42,843 nucleotides of DNA, from positions 1 to 42,843 of the forward strand of contig JASJQH010000033.1 in NCBI GenBank assembly GCA_040143965.1, read 5' to 3'. Below are positions 32,657 through 42,843 of the stretch, piece after piece. Position 1 is the first letter of the stretch. The number at the start of each line of letters is the position of its first letter. A program made the translations under genes and the position numbers. The notes below the pieces were generated by a model. The model made no database searches and was not told where the DNA came from. It saw only the letters and a list, made by a program, of their open reading frames with translations. Source of the stretch: Basidiobolus ranarum. Lineage: Eukaryota > Basidiobolomycota > Basidiobolomycetes > Basidiobolales.

Positions 32657-34988
32657 GTCAGAAGAAAATACTGCAACAGCTGAGGTAAAGAGAGGTAAGT
32701 CTGCAATGCTATTGAACAGGTGTCTAGGATCGTTCAAACTTTACCTATTAATGAGGTAACTACTGGTCGAGCCCCGAATGGGAGCGTCTAAGTTTAAACT
32801 TTATAATAGACGAAAAGAAGGTGCAAGAAAGGGGTATAGACGACGTTCCTATGGGTGGGCTACTTAGCGTTTGCAATTAAAATAATAAGCCCAAAAAAAC
32901 CGAAAAATAGGATCAATGCTAACACAGGAACTAGAAAGAAGAGAAGAGAGAGAGAGAGAGAGAACTATAGAAGGGTTGTAAGCCACTTGGATATGATAGA
33001 AATGTCAGGTTCTGAAGAGTATCTAAGAAATGAATCGCAAATCGAACAAATATGATGCGATAGGGTGAATAACTAACACCAGATCCCATCAAGTAGACCC
33101 AACCTAACCTGTGTTAACTGATCCAAGATTAAGAGTTCTTTATTCTGTAGGATGAGGTCTAAACTAGAAAACCAATTGATTTCGAGTTCAGCTCAACATT
33201 CAGTCACAAAGAATTTGTGCTATTCCTCAGAGGCATTGCTTCCAATTAAATACCTCTAACATGGTAACACCAATTAATGAATGGACTCCACCCTTATGTT
33301 AGTCTAACAAGGACATCCCCATTCCTTATGTAGAATACTCGCGTTTTCTTAACCTCACCTCGCGATATTGAAAAAAAGACATCCTCATTGCAACACGAAC
33401 TACAATGAGAGAGGTCCAAAAAGGCAAGTATTACTCCCAATTATTCATTCTTTGGATACTTCAAGCATCAGCCATTGGCATCCCCATCCTCAACCTTTTG
33501 CTAGAGGTGTGGAAACACGGCAAACAAATCAATTAAGACCAGATCTCCATACAACTTACCAATTGGGTTAAATGTCATGGATAAGTATCACTTCGGTATC
33601 ACTCATATGACCTAGTCCCACCCCTATCGGTTCGGATTTCTCTAGCGCGAGATGCAGTATCATCATAGCAGATAGCCAGAGACAACCCTAACCCACTGTT
33701 GCTATAGCAGTCCTTAGAGTGTGCTGATCTTAACCCAACTCGTACTATAATCCACACTCGCATAATTGAGCCGAAAAAGACCAAATGACTCTTATATTGG
33801 CGAAACAGGTCTATCTCTACTGGTCATGGGATTCCCTCGACAGACTGAGGTGTTGGCCATATAATGAACTGCGCATATATGAACCGAATCTAACCCGTTT
33901 ATCCGCAGCCAGCAGCGGAGATGTGATCGAGATATTTCACATTGTAGATGATTCTTGTAACTTTAAAAAGCTTAATCTCAGATTAAATTTAGCAGCATTC
34001 ATACAAGGATCAAATCATATAAATACAGTTTTAGACACTCTTGCCATGTTTACCAATCCTCTTCACCCACCCTTGACATACAACGCGTTGATACAATTCA
34101 TACGTGCAATCCATACGTGCAGATCTAAGATGAATTAATGCACCAAAACCTTAAAATCGATCGCCAAATTCCCCAACGATAAAGTGGGTAACAACGGTTA
34201 CCATATTTCCGATTGAAAACTCGGGCGAACTTTCTGATTCTTCGGTTCCGTTGAGTAATCAGACGTGGAATATTATTACAGGCTATCCAAACCCTTTATC
34301 TTTGGATCATTAGGTTACTTTATATGCTGACTACCAATGAGAAAGATGTGGATGAGAAGGTATTCATGATGGAGCTTATTCCCAGTTCATTACCAGTTAT
34401 CTTTACCTATAATTTGGTGCAGTGAAATACCCAGGATAGATGAGATGGCAATTCCTGGTTGTTCCTAAAGCGACTCATGATTATCACTGTCAGACCAATC
34501 TACCCATATTCAAATTCCATCTTTCCTTTTTGTTTAGCGAACGTTTCTCTGCCAATAGCGGAGCACTTGAATGTGTTTAACTTGTACTTACGTTGTAATA
34601 CCATTTCTTTTGGACTTTACAGAGGTAAATTGATGATCCATCTATTTTTGACTCATTTCAAGTATTAATCGATTGATGTACTATGTGTTGGGATTGGGTA
34701 GTTACTCTCAATGTATTGCATACTAGGGTTAGGTACACACTTATCATAAACGATCCAAAGCAAATTTAATCCAAACCGATTTAATTCTATTCGAGTAACA
34801 TTATAATAGCCGCTAAGCAAATGTATTCAAGATCAAGGTGGGGGTTTTCTTCAGCTATCAGCTGCAATTCATCATCTTGCTATTGAAATGGGGGAAGGAG
34901 TTGGGTTCTTGTGATTATATTATTAAATATGTATTAACTAATTTGGTTATTCTTTACCCCTGGCACTTGATACTTTAACAAGATCCTA
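32657..34988. other. 2.3 kb gene-poor region upstream of the Grainyhead gene
   Basis: The longest gap in the window. A 117-codon open frame at 33785-34138 and several shorter ones show no recognisable domain or promoter, and I leave them out. A GA dinucleotide run sits at 32946-32963. The size fits an extended regulatory region shared by the Grainyhead gene (minus) and the acidic gene at 34989 (plus). Confidence 0.4.
32946..32963 (+). repeat. (GA)9 microsatellite
   Basis: Eighteen bases of alternating G and A, about 290 bp upstream of the Grainyhead start codon. Confidence 0.85.
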
Positions 34989-35594
34989 ATGGCTTCTAAA
35001 GATTACGAAGCCAACGAGGTTGATGAGGGTGACTTTGAAGTCCCCCTTGGTTTGTGGGGCGGTGGATTTTCTCATTTTGAAATCAACCAAACTCAAAATG
35101 AGACCCAGATTGATATTCAGCCAGCCAAAAATAATCCAAGTAACTCTTATGACAATCACTCCTCAGATGACATTGATTCTATGCTTGCAAGATATTATCC
35201 TGAAGAAGAGGCTGAGATTGATGATGATGATGAGCATGTAGGCTTATGGACATATCCAGTCCCTTCAGATCCAAAGTATTCAAAGGAAATGAAAACTTCA
35301 ACTGAAGAAGCAACTCTTGCTAATCTGGATGAGGAGGAAGCATCTGAAGAAGAGTACGACGAAGAAGCCTTTCCCTTATGGTTTACTCCCAATTTTCAAA
35401 TTTCTAACTCTGATGATAAGACGCACTATAAAGAGATTGTCACTGACGGTGTTCTATCAGGAGGTAAGGTTGATCTTTTCCACTCTTTGCTTATATATTC
35501 TAATACGAGTTTCTTTCTAGAAGATAGAGGAGAAGACGATTTCATCGGGACAAAAAAATATTTCGAGAGAGTCCAGTCTACTTCTCGTAAATAA
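34989..35594 (+). CDS. Acidic protein with three spaced Leu-Trp motifs, 182 aa (spliced)
   Basis: Two exons, 34989-35463 and 35521-35594, give 182 residues. The 57-nt intron has a consensus GTAAGG donor and a pyrimidine-rich TTTCTTTCTAG acceptor. It is a multiple of three and stop-free, so retention would give 201 residues. The protein is strongly acidic (runs such as Glu-Ile-Asp4-Glu and Glu3-Ala-Ser-Glu3). It carries three similar short motifs: 'PLGLWGGGF' (19-27), 'HVGLWTYPV' (83-91) and 'AFPLWFTPNF' (127-136), each after an acidic stretch. This looks like repeated linear docking motifs in a disordered chain. No family recognised and no signal peptide. It converges with the RCC1-repeat gene. 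Confidence 0.6.
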   Translation: MASKDYEANEVDEGDFEVPLGLWGGGFSHFEINQTQNETQIDIQPAKNNPSNSYDNHSSDDIDSMLARYYPEEEAEIDDDDEHVGLWTYPVPSDPKYSKEMKTSTEEATLANLDEEEASEEEYDEEAFPLWFTPNFQISNSDDKTHYKEIVTDGVLSGGKVDLFHSLLIYSNTSFFLEDRGEDDFIGTKKYFERVQSTSRK

Positions 35595-35938
35595 TCCATT
35601 TGTTCTTGCGTCCAAAGAACTCGTTCTTTCACTTTTGTAGAAATTCTTATATTAGAAATTGTAAAAAAAATGGAACCGCAATAAGCACAAGTCGAATACG
35701 ACTGTAAAAATTCATTTAGTAATTTTTGTATGCTTAGATTGTGAGTAACAGGGCTACTGTCAATAGGTTTCGGTAATTGTGAATGCAAGTTACAAAATTT
35801 ATCGGATTTTTGGCACTGATCATAATAAACACATATCATGTAACATTGTAATGGAAACTTTATGCTGTATGCTTGAGATGTAAAAAGTTGAAAATCTGGA
35901 CAAAACCAACCAAAAATGCACATTGTTTGATGAATCGA
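35595..35938. other. Shared 3' region of two convergent genes
   Basis: Between the acidic gene and the RCC1-repeat gene. A minus-strand open frame (35426-35923) runs through it; see findings. Confidence 0.4.
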
Positions 35939-37664
35939 TCATTCTTGACATATGGCAAAAGCATGACTAACACCCAAACTTACGTCTTCAACGCAAACGT
36001 TCTTTGGGAATTCGATTTTCTTGGGAACGAAGAGATGTTCAGTGTTACCAGTGCCAAGTCTACCGTCTAAGGAGTTCAAACCCCAAACAAATAATTCACC
36101 AGAATCTATGGAAGGAAATGTGTTAATATAGACGGTCAAATTCGGCCTTAACTTAACCATGCATACCTGAAATGGCGGTACAGTAGTGAGTAGTAGCAAA
36201 GATCTTTTTGATGACTGGGAGTTGCTCCACTAAAGATGGCTTCAATGTCTCTATATTTCCTTCACCCAAGCCTAAGCCACCGTAACCAGTAACATATACC
36301 TTACCGGCATCTAATGTATAGCAATGTAAGATTTATGATATTGAGTCTATTAAGAATGATGAAAGGTACCTGTTAAATAGAGGGCAAATGAGCCACCGGC
36401 AGCTATGTCGACTACCTGATCATCAACAGAAACTGCCATAGGCTCTAGGACCTATTTGAGGGAAAATATTAATAAGAGCTACGAGGAAGTCTGCAGTCAA
36501 AATGATATACTAACTCTATCAATCTTGCTTCCAAGCATACACTGACCATACTCGGAATTACCCCAGGTAAACATTTTCCCCTGCTCTAAATAAAGGGAGT
36601 CATATTAATTGACATCATAGATTACAAATATAACACTCAAATCTCTAACCATTCAGAGCAATAGTGAAATCAGTGGAAGCGGAGATTTTCTTCAACGATT
36701 CACCATCTAACTTCATAATTCTAGAGGGAGTTGAGTGATCTGAAGTAGATTCTTCGCCTAAACCAAGTTGACCATCTGCACCCCAGCCCATAGAATAAAG
36801 ATGGTTCTGTTCTGTACAAACAAAATATAACATTAGAATCAATGATAAAACGAAATAAATTCCGAATTCTTTACATCTCACCTGTTAATATAACAGTATG
36901 ATCCATTCCACTAACTACTTGCTTGACCTTATCTTGTTTGGATAAAAATTTGGGTACACGTTTAGGTGTACGCAAACAAACCAAGGTACCATCATCATAG
37001 TCATGTTTACTTTTTCCAATTCCTATTTGTCCGTACATACTACTTCCAAAAGAAAATACTTCGCTTTTATCTATGAATGAATTCATGTTAGACATATCTC
37101 CATCATCATCATTATCAAACGATATAACCTACCACCAAAATCTACTGCCACTAAACTATGCTCCCGACCACAAGCCAAAGAATTGATAACTCCCTCACTT
37201 GGAATATTCATCACTAAACCAGAACCCAACATCTTTTTGGTCGAACCAATACCCAATTGACCACTAGTGTTCAAACCAACCGCGGCAATACGGTTTCCCA
37301 GTACATCACTTTCAAATGCGATGAGTGAATGGTGAGTTCCAGAGGCGATTTTCGTCAATTTAGGCTACCAAACGAATGTTATAAATTAGGGAGTTCTTGA
37401 AAAATCTACACATAAGCCACTTACCTCTAAAAATTCTTCACTAAATCCATGAGCACCAAACGCTAATTTACATAAGTCTATCGCTTTGGGAGTTAACACT
37501 GGAAGTGATTCTTCTTCACTTGGATTCTCTTTAATAAATGGAGATAATCCATGACCCCAGCCATAAAGTTTGGTTCCAGTAGCCACGGATGAGGCTGTGG
37601 TGAACTGACGAAGAGCTATCTTCGAAGAATGAGTCAGGGCTTGTCGGGTGGTAACAGACATCAT
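35939..37664 (-). CDS. RCC1-repeat protein, probably mitochondrial (RCC1L/Fmp25-like)
   Basis: Eight exons on the minus strand: 37425-37664, 37133-37364, 36882-37070, 36650-36811, 36515-36585, 36370-36451, 36167-36310 and 35939-36105; 428 residues. The N-terminus ('MMSVTTRQALTHSSKIALRQ', with basic, hydroxylated and no acidic residues) looks like a mitochondrial presequence. Beta-propeller repeats follow, with blades marked by 'KLYGWGHG', 'AAVGLNTSGQLGIG', 'VFSFGSSMYGQIGIG', 'LYSMGWGADGQLGLG', 'MFTWGNSEYGQCMLG', 'VYVTGYGGLGLGEG' and 'LFVWGLNSLDGRLGTG'. Each is followed by a G-x-x-H/F-(T/S/A)-L-type strand. Seven blades plus a leader suit the RCC1L/Fmp25 group, involved in mitochondrial assembly, better than nuclear RCC1. 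The exact orthologue is inferred. Most splice sites fall in phase 1. Confidence 0.88.
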
Positions 37665-38505
37665 CGTTGAAAACTATATTAGAATATTCAAGCTAACAAA
37701 TGAATTTTCGGGTAAAATAAATCTTTATCATATTCCTATATCTATAGAAAGTGTGAGTGGCTAATTGAGAATTCGGATTTTTTTCTCCTACGTTGTCTAA
37801 CTTGTAATTGGAAATGTTGTCTATATATTCTCCCTCATTTCTAACTATATGCGTTTCCTCCCCTCATAATTGTATTGCATGTTAACTGTCATTGGTCGTA
37901 ATCATAATGCATTTCTCACCTTTGGTTTAGATAACACTGTCAAATTTGGTTCGAGCTGTCTCAAAAACATATTTAAACTAAGTGGCAAGAATAAACAACA
38001 GTACTTCAATTGGTACACATTGGGCCGGATGCTACTGATATTACACTCGCTAAAGATATGATTTTTAATGAAGATGAGAAGCTCTCTAAAAGTCATGACA
38101 AATTGGTATAAACATTGGTTAGGTGTAGAGTACTCCACCAATCTGTGGTTCACAAAGGAGGAAATAATTATTTACAAAAGAAACTGGCAAGCTTGTGGGC
38201 AATCCATGCGATATAGCATAGAGCTAAAGCTATGACTCAATCGTCTAATTGATGAAAAGTACAAAGGGAGGGCGGTTGAGGTGGAAAAGGAGGAGAATGT
38301 TATCTTACCAGAGAATAGCTGGGCCAATTTCGAACGTATGAAGAAAAGTACTGAATATTCAAGTGACTTAATATTTACATGCGCGAATTTTTCGAATAGA
38401 AAGATAGAGAATGCAACAGTATCTGTCATGGGCGAAGAGTAGGAATATATGTATGTATGTGTATATAAAGAATGGAAAATAAATGACGAAACCTAAACAC
38501 ATGGT
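37665..38505. other. Intergenic, nothing recognised
   Basis: About 840 bp between the RCC1-like gene start and the end of the 725-aa gene. Short open frames on both strands lack support. Confidence 0.4.
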
Positions 38506-40759
38506 TTACCCTTCAAATGCAGAGGCACCACGTAGTCTACTAGTCAATGAACTGGAGGATTTAGAGTCTTCCATAAGACTCTGCCATCTAGAAATTCGCG
38601 AAGATGGGCTAGGGGAAAGAGGCGGTTCAGCGTACGAATTACGATCGATTCGTGAGCTGTGGCCAAGGCGACGACTATGCAGATTAGGTGATGATATATC
38701 GGATCTTGTGTATCTTGATCCCATATCTTCTGAAGAAGCTTGACGTCTATACCCGACATCCTCTACAATTCCATACTTCTTTGAATCATGGGTAATTAGC
38801 TTTCCATAAGATTCATCCGAAAGTGGCGAAATGGGCCTGCGAGTTCCAACAGACCCTTCACCTTCCCCAAACATTTCATGCACATGCTCAAACTGTTCAA
38901 TCATCGTTTGCAACGCCAGCTCGTTTAAGTCCTGAATTCTTTGTATTTCTGAGGCAATCAAACGAGTTCTAGAATCTTCAGCCAGCGTATCTAGAGCCAT
39001 TTTCACTCGATGTACTGCTCGGAATATTTCAAATTTAACTTCATTAATTTTACGAGGGCGAGCATCCACACTGGGATTTTGTGATGTAGTATCGGACAAT
39101 TGTCGGTCTGCGTAGTGAGCTTCCGAGGATAGTTGAGAAGAATACTCACTGCGTAGATCTCCAAGGTTGGAGATGGTGTGACGATTTCTTCTAGACCTCT
39201 CTGACGTTAAGCTTCGGGTGGCATGGAGAGAACTAGTACTAGGGGATGGCGCACGAGGAATCCTTCTGGCATCGGATACTCTAGGAGAGCTACGATATTT
39301 TGTATCACGCGGAGAGGTCATTGGCGAGTGTGCTGAATTAGGTACAAAATCAGATAGGTTCGAGCGTGATCGTCGCAGAGCATCATTATCGTATCGATCA
39401 AGAAGAGAATGCCGATTTGATTGGTGTCGTAAGTTGGGTGAGTTTGGTGACGGAGAGTTGACTAGAGATCGACGACCGGAGGGAAATTCGTCATGACGAG
39501 GTGAATAAAGTGTGGATGTGTCAACAGATCCTTCTTTGGACGAGACATCATCTCTTAAGTTGTAAGGCTGTCCTGCCATATCGTATTTGTCAGGCTCATT
39601 TCCATGATGCCTAATTCTATCATAAGATGTTCTGCTCAAATCAAAATCTATTCTGCCTCGCTCAACACGAGTCGAGCGAGATCGAAGCAACGAAAGATCA
39701 TCATGACTAGATCCTTTTATTGTGTTGTAGTATGGACTTCTAGATGAGTAGCCATAGTCAGATTTGTTCATGCTTTCAGGATTGAATCCGTAAGGACTGG
39801 GGGAGCGACGAGAAGTGATCGAATCGAACTCATCCTGATAAGGTCCATAGCCCTTAGTCTCTCGATCTATAAATGGGCTCCAATGCTTCGTATCATTCCT
39901 ACGACTGGAATAATCATCTCTATAAGACCTGTTACTAATATACCCATGCGTTTCCAATGGTGGCACTGACATGTAGTTTTTATCCAAGTAGTCATCTTCG
40001 TATATAGTACCTTCTCGGTTTCTGAATGTAGACCTTGAATCATTGTGGCTTTTGCCAAAGGAATGGTTTTGGTACAGGCTTTGTGATCTTCTTCGACCTG
40101 TACTAGAAAGAGGTGCTTCATAAACACTATCTTCGCCATAAACTGAAAACGTTGGTGGTTCCACATCTAGAATATGAGTATGTTCGGAGTATTGGATAGA
40201 ATTACACAAGCTGTCAGTATCATCAGGAGTACATTCTCCATCTTGAATATCATATTGCTCTGTATACTCGTTGTAAGGCTGAAGATACATTGGGTCAATC
40301 TCTTCAGTATCCCCAGTGTCTGAAAGTGACTCGAGATTAGTATTGGCGTTTACAGGCGAGCGAAGCCCACTCGTAGGTGATAAAGAAGGGAAGGTGGCCT
40401 GAGGATCCACACTCAACGACTGATCATCATCTAAGCTCACTTCTGGAGGAGTAGCAAGACGTTCGTTCAAAGTAAGCTTTTCAAAACTTTCTAGTAGGAT
40501 ACTAGGTGAAGCACGAGAAACTATGAATATAAACCATTTAGAGAGTGTAAATTAAAGTAAGTGAAATTTCACCTCATTTGTTAGAACAATATATACTTTC
40601 TGTAACATCACTTTCTCTATCGCTGATAGACTCCTTTTGTGTTTGGTGATATTCTTTAACAGCTTGTAATTCTTGGCGATAGGCTTTGATCTTACTATCT
40701 AACCTTTGTATAAAACTTGAAGAAGCTTCAACGTTCAAGGGGCTATCGGATTCGCTCAT
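38506..40759 (-). CDS. Large Ser/Arg-rich disordered protein with short helical regions, 725 aa
   Basis: Two exons on the minus strand, 40597-40759 and 38506-40520, joined by a 76-nt GTATAT...CATAG intron. The N-terminus (about 14-44, 'SFIQRLDSKIKAYRQELQAV') is a probable coiled coil. Residues about 60-530 are disordered and rich in Ser, Arg, Tyr and Asp, with many basophilic kinase sites (RRRSQS, RRSRS, RRNRHT) and Ser-Pro pairs. A second helical segment at about 540-605 ('KINEVKFEIFRAVHRVKMAL' then 'ASEIQRIQDLNELALQTMI') is the most likely folded, conserved part. The C-terminus is again Ser-rich. No family recognised; a phosphoregulated scaffold is a guess. No signal peptide or membrane segment. 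Confidence 0.8.
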
Positions 40760-41566
40760 TCTATGAGGTCAAACAAGTAATCTCGTACTTCAAAAAGAAT
40801 CGAGTATATTTAGGGTATCCTTTGCAACAAAGAATCAACTAAACACAAGTAGAAATATACTGATTAACGAAGTCAAATCAAAGGTGTCGATAAATAAAGA
40901 ACCAAAAGAAATGTAAGCTGTGGACGAAGCAAGCTGTTTGGGACAAAGTGAATTAAACACTAACAAACTTTTTACTAAAGATTCAACCAAAATATAAGGA
41001 GTTCAGGGAGAAAATAAATCACTCCTCTAAATCAAAACAATAGAAACAATGCAAATATTTATAGAGCAAATCAAATATCTAATTCCAACAATGGTAAATT
41101 CTTATATTTGCTCATCGTTTTAGAATCGCCATAAATCGGGGTTTTAAAGTTGAATTAGTTTGATTTAATATAATCTCTGATGAAATTGGATCAAATAGGC
41201 AAGACGCAGGAACTGACTACATGCTCTGCAAAAACATAAATTACATGCAATTTCAATGAAACAGATCTTCATATCTAGCGTTGACAGATTGAATGCTAGT
41301 AATATTATATCTGAATATGCTCAAGATTCTATCTAATGTTAGTAACATATATAGTGAGTTTTCTTAGCGTTTGCTTGTCGGTACAATGACCATCGTCAAA
41401 GTAGTTCCCTTTAGTAGCTACATCACTACTGTGCGAATTCAATCTGCTATATGATGATCACACTTCGATAATGTACAGAACCAAATTAAGTATTTTTATC
41501 AAGTAAACAACAGTGTAAGAAGAAAGAAAACTCGTCGATATAAGCAGCAGAATTACATGATGACGT
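40760..41566. other. Intergenic, nothing recognised
   Basis: About 800 bp with the promoter of the 725-aa gene and the 3' end of the PEX11-like gene; no coding frame supported. Confidence 0.4.
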
Positions 41567-42514
41567 TCACGCAGCGATCGTTCTAAACCATAATTTATAT
41601 GTGCTCAGTACTCCTGAAATTAAACTGACGCTAGCGTGAAACAGTGGCGAGAATTTACATTCGAAAATATCGTAGCTACAGAATATTCCGTCACAAAGCA
41701 ATTTTACCACATTCAAACAAGACCAAAATAGCTGATCGAGTGTTTTCACTTCGTCCCTCTTACCGGTGTCCATTTTGAGGGTGTTTAGTAATTTGAACGA
41801 TTCTTGAATGCTGTCTTGAGAATCCAAAACAATGTTTATCATCCACAGCCGCAGTGATAGTCTGCCGGTCCGCCGACCCACCTCTGGAGAAAGAACACCA
41901 AGCTTAGAGAGACAAAACAAGTCGTCGGATAGAGTGTTTACAAGACTTACTGCGGTTTTGAATACCACGCGGATATACAAATATAACTGAACTGAGCTAT
42001 AACCCTTGAGCTGGTTTAGTTTCCCGTACTCCGTGTTCAATTTGTTGTATGGCTCTACACAGTTCCCCAATCTTAGTATCTTTCTAGTGTTGGAAAACGA
42101 GCTAGATAAGGCTGACAATCGTTTACGGAGAGCAGGGTGACGTCCGGGTTGACGAAAGTATGTGATCATTACAATTTTGAGGACATATTGGATCAGCTTC
42201 ATTAGTTTATCACGGCCGTCAGTTATGTTGAGTATTTTCCGAAAAACATCTATAAATGAGGGCTTTTTAGTTGGAGGTGATACATCGTGACTGGCTGGGT
42301 GAGTTTGCTTCGGAGGCTTTAATGAGCACACATTATCAGTGGTGTGGATTTCAATTTTAGTCACGTGAGGACGATTAGAGGAGAGAGAAGTATCCAATTC
42401 AGCTGACACTACAGTTGACGCAGAGTTGGAAGGCAGTTTTGGCGGTAACTTGTCTTTCTGGCTTGTCATGGTATCAGGGTACGAGTGTTGGATGGTCGAA
42501 GTAGGGATTGGCAT
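41567..42514 (-). CDS. PEX11: Peroxisome proliferation protein, PEX11 family
   Basis: PEX11 proteins insert an amphipathic helix into the peroxisome membrane to elongate it before fission. Single exon, 315 residues. The frame stays open to a TTG at 42574, but the first ATG is 42514 ('MPIPTSTIQH'). Residues 1-85 are a Ser/Pro/Thr-rich leader. The PEX11 domain starts near 90: 'FRKILNITDGRDKLMKLIQY' matches the family opening 'F...L..T.GRDK..R..QY', which includes the amphipathic helix. 'LSALSSSFSNTRKILRLGN' is the second family block, with Arg and Gly conserved. The C-terminal half has hydrophobic helices ending '...SGVLSTYKLWFR'. The long leader suggests the PEX11C/fungal Pex11-like subgroup. 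Two short upstream open frames precede the ATG. Confidence 0.87.
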   Translation of the reverse strand: MPIPTSTIQHSYPDTMTSQKDKLPPKLPSNSASTVVSAELDTSLSSNRPHVTKIEIHTTDNVCSLKPPKQTHPASHDVSPPTKKPSFIDVFRKILNITDGRDKLMKLIQYVLKIVMITYFRQPGRHPALRKRLSALSSSFSNTRKILRLGNCVEPYNKLNTEYGKLNQLKGYSSVQLYLYIRVVFKTAVSLVNTLSDDLFCLSKLGVLSPEVGRRTGRLSLRLWMINIVLDSQDSIQESFKLLNTLKMDTGKRDEVKTLDQLFWSCLNVVKLLCDGIFCSYDIFECKFSPLFHASVSLISGVLSTYKLWFRTIAA

Positions 42515-42581
42515 GATGATCCAAGATACGAATTCACTAAAGGAAAGGGAGATGATGTGCTTCCGACTTGCCAATGAGTCC

Positions 42582-42643
42582 TCAAGTCATTAAAGGGCTA
42601 GCAAAAGTATGTAACAAGAACGACTGACGAGCAAGTGAAACAT
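42582..42643 (-). promoter_or_regulatory. Two overlapping short upstream ORFs before PEX11
   Basis: On the minus strand an ATG at 42643 opens a 17-codon frame ending with TAA at 42592-42590. That stop overlaps, as TAATG, a minimal uORF (Met-Thr-stop) at 42590-42582. Whether the first ATG is in the transcript depends on the start site, predicted near 42640 from the TATA box. Confidence 0.4.
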
Positions 42644-42663
42644 TCACCCTCCCAGGAAGCCCG

Positions 42664-42673
42664 TATTTATATA
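42664..42673 (-). promoter_or_regulatory. TATA box of the PEX11-like gene
   Basis: TATATAAATA on the minus strand, 150-160 bp before the ATG at 42514. Confidence 0.55.
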
Positions 42674-42843
42674 GAAGAGCATCTCATCTTGCACTTCCAA
42701 AAGAAGAAATCTGTTTCAAGTTTATCAAATACCTGGTCAGTGTTATCGCGTGCAATCTTAGCTCATCTCTGATGCTATCCAATCCACCAGACCAATCCAC
42801 ACTATTATGTCAACAGTTTGTATTGTGAATAAGCAGCATTGGT
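42674..42843. other. Window end, upstream of PEX11
   Basis: No gene seen. Confidence 0.4.

Noticed and set aside
33785-34138. 117-codon open frame in the gap upstream of the Grainyhead gene
   Set aside because: No TATA box nearby, no recognisable motif, and such frames are expected by chance in gaps of this size.

Overview
The window is nuclear DNA from an AT-rich, intron-bearing fungus. The spliced genes have many short GT-AG introns (53-127 nt, mostly 55-75 nt), and the gene set is fungal: Svf1, ATX1, a Trp2-type anthranilate synthase, Srp40/Nopp140 and PEX11. It also carries genes absent from budding yeasts, namely an MFAP1 spliceosomal protein, a Grainyhead/CP2 factor with its C-terminal dimerisation domain, and a protein with two copies of a domain I recall as DUF8032. 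That mix points to an early-diverging lineage, most likely Mucoromycota. The species cannot be named from the sequence alone. No rRNA, CRISPR array or intact transposon was found.

Layout. 1-1.4 kb: a decayed coding region. 1.9-4.5 kb: two lineage-specific secreted proteins flanking the copper chaperone ATX1. 4.8-13.5 kb: SVF1, proteasome beta-7 (PRE4), TRP2 and proteasome alpha-7 (PRE10), interleaved with three identical tRNA-Arg(CCG) genes. 14.2-22.9 kb: a Nopp140/SRP40 nucleolar protein, inorganic pyrophosphatase, ERV1 and poly(A) polymerase. 23.4-28.6 kb: MFAP1, the two-domain DUF8032-like protein, and a superoxide-dismutase-fold protein that has lost metal ligands (probably a mitoribosomal subunit). 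29-37.7 kb: a small orphan protein, the Grainyhead/CP2 factor behind a 2.3 kb upstream region, an acidic 'LW-repeat' protein, and an RCC1-repeat protein with a mitochondrial-looking leader. 38.5-42.5 kb: a 725-residue Ser-rich disordered protein and a PEX11-family protein.

Most genes are unrelated housekeeping functions; nothing looks like an operon or biosynthetic cluster. Loose themes are protein turnover (two 20S subunits), mitochondria (ERV1, SOD-fold protein, RCC1-like protein), RNA processing (PAP1, MFAP1, SRP40) and copper handling (ATX1). I joined exons by hand. In each finished multi-exon model the summed exon length is a multiple of three. The exception in certainty is MFAP1 intron 1, whose boundaries stay ambiguous. 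The most distinctive observations are the tRNA-Arg trio, the repeated use of 6-21 nt first coding exons, a perfect Gcn4/Cpc1 site upstream of TRP2, overlapping uORFs upstream of PEX11, and the two unexplained repeat proteins.
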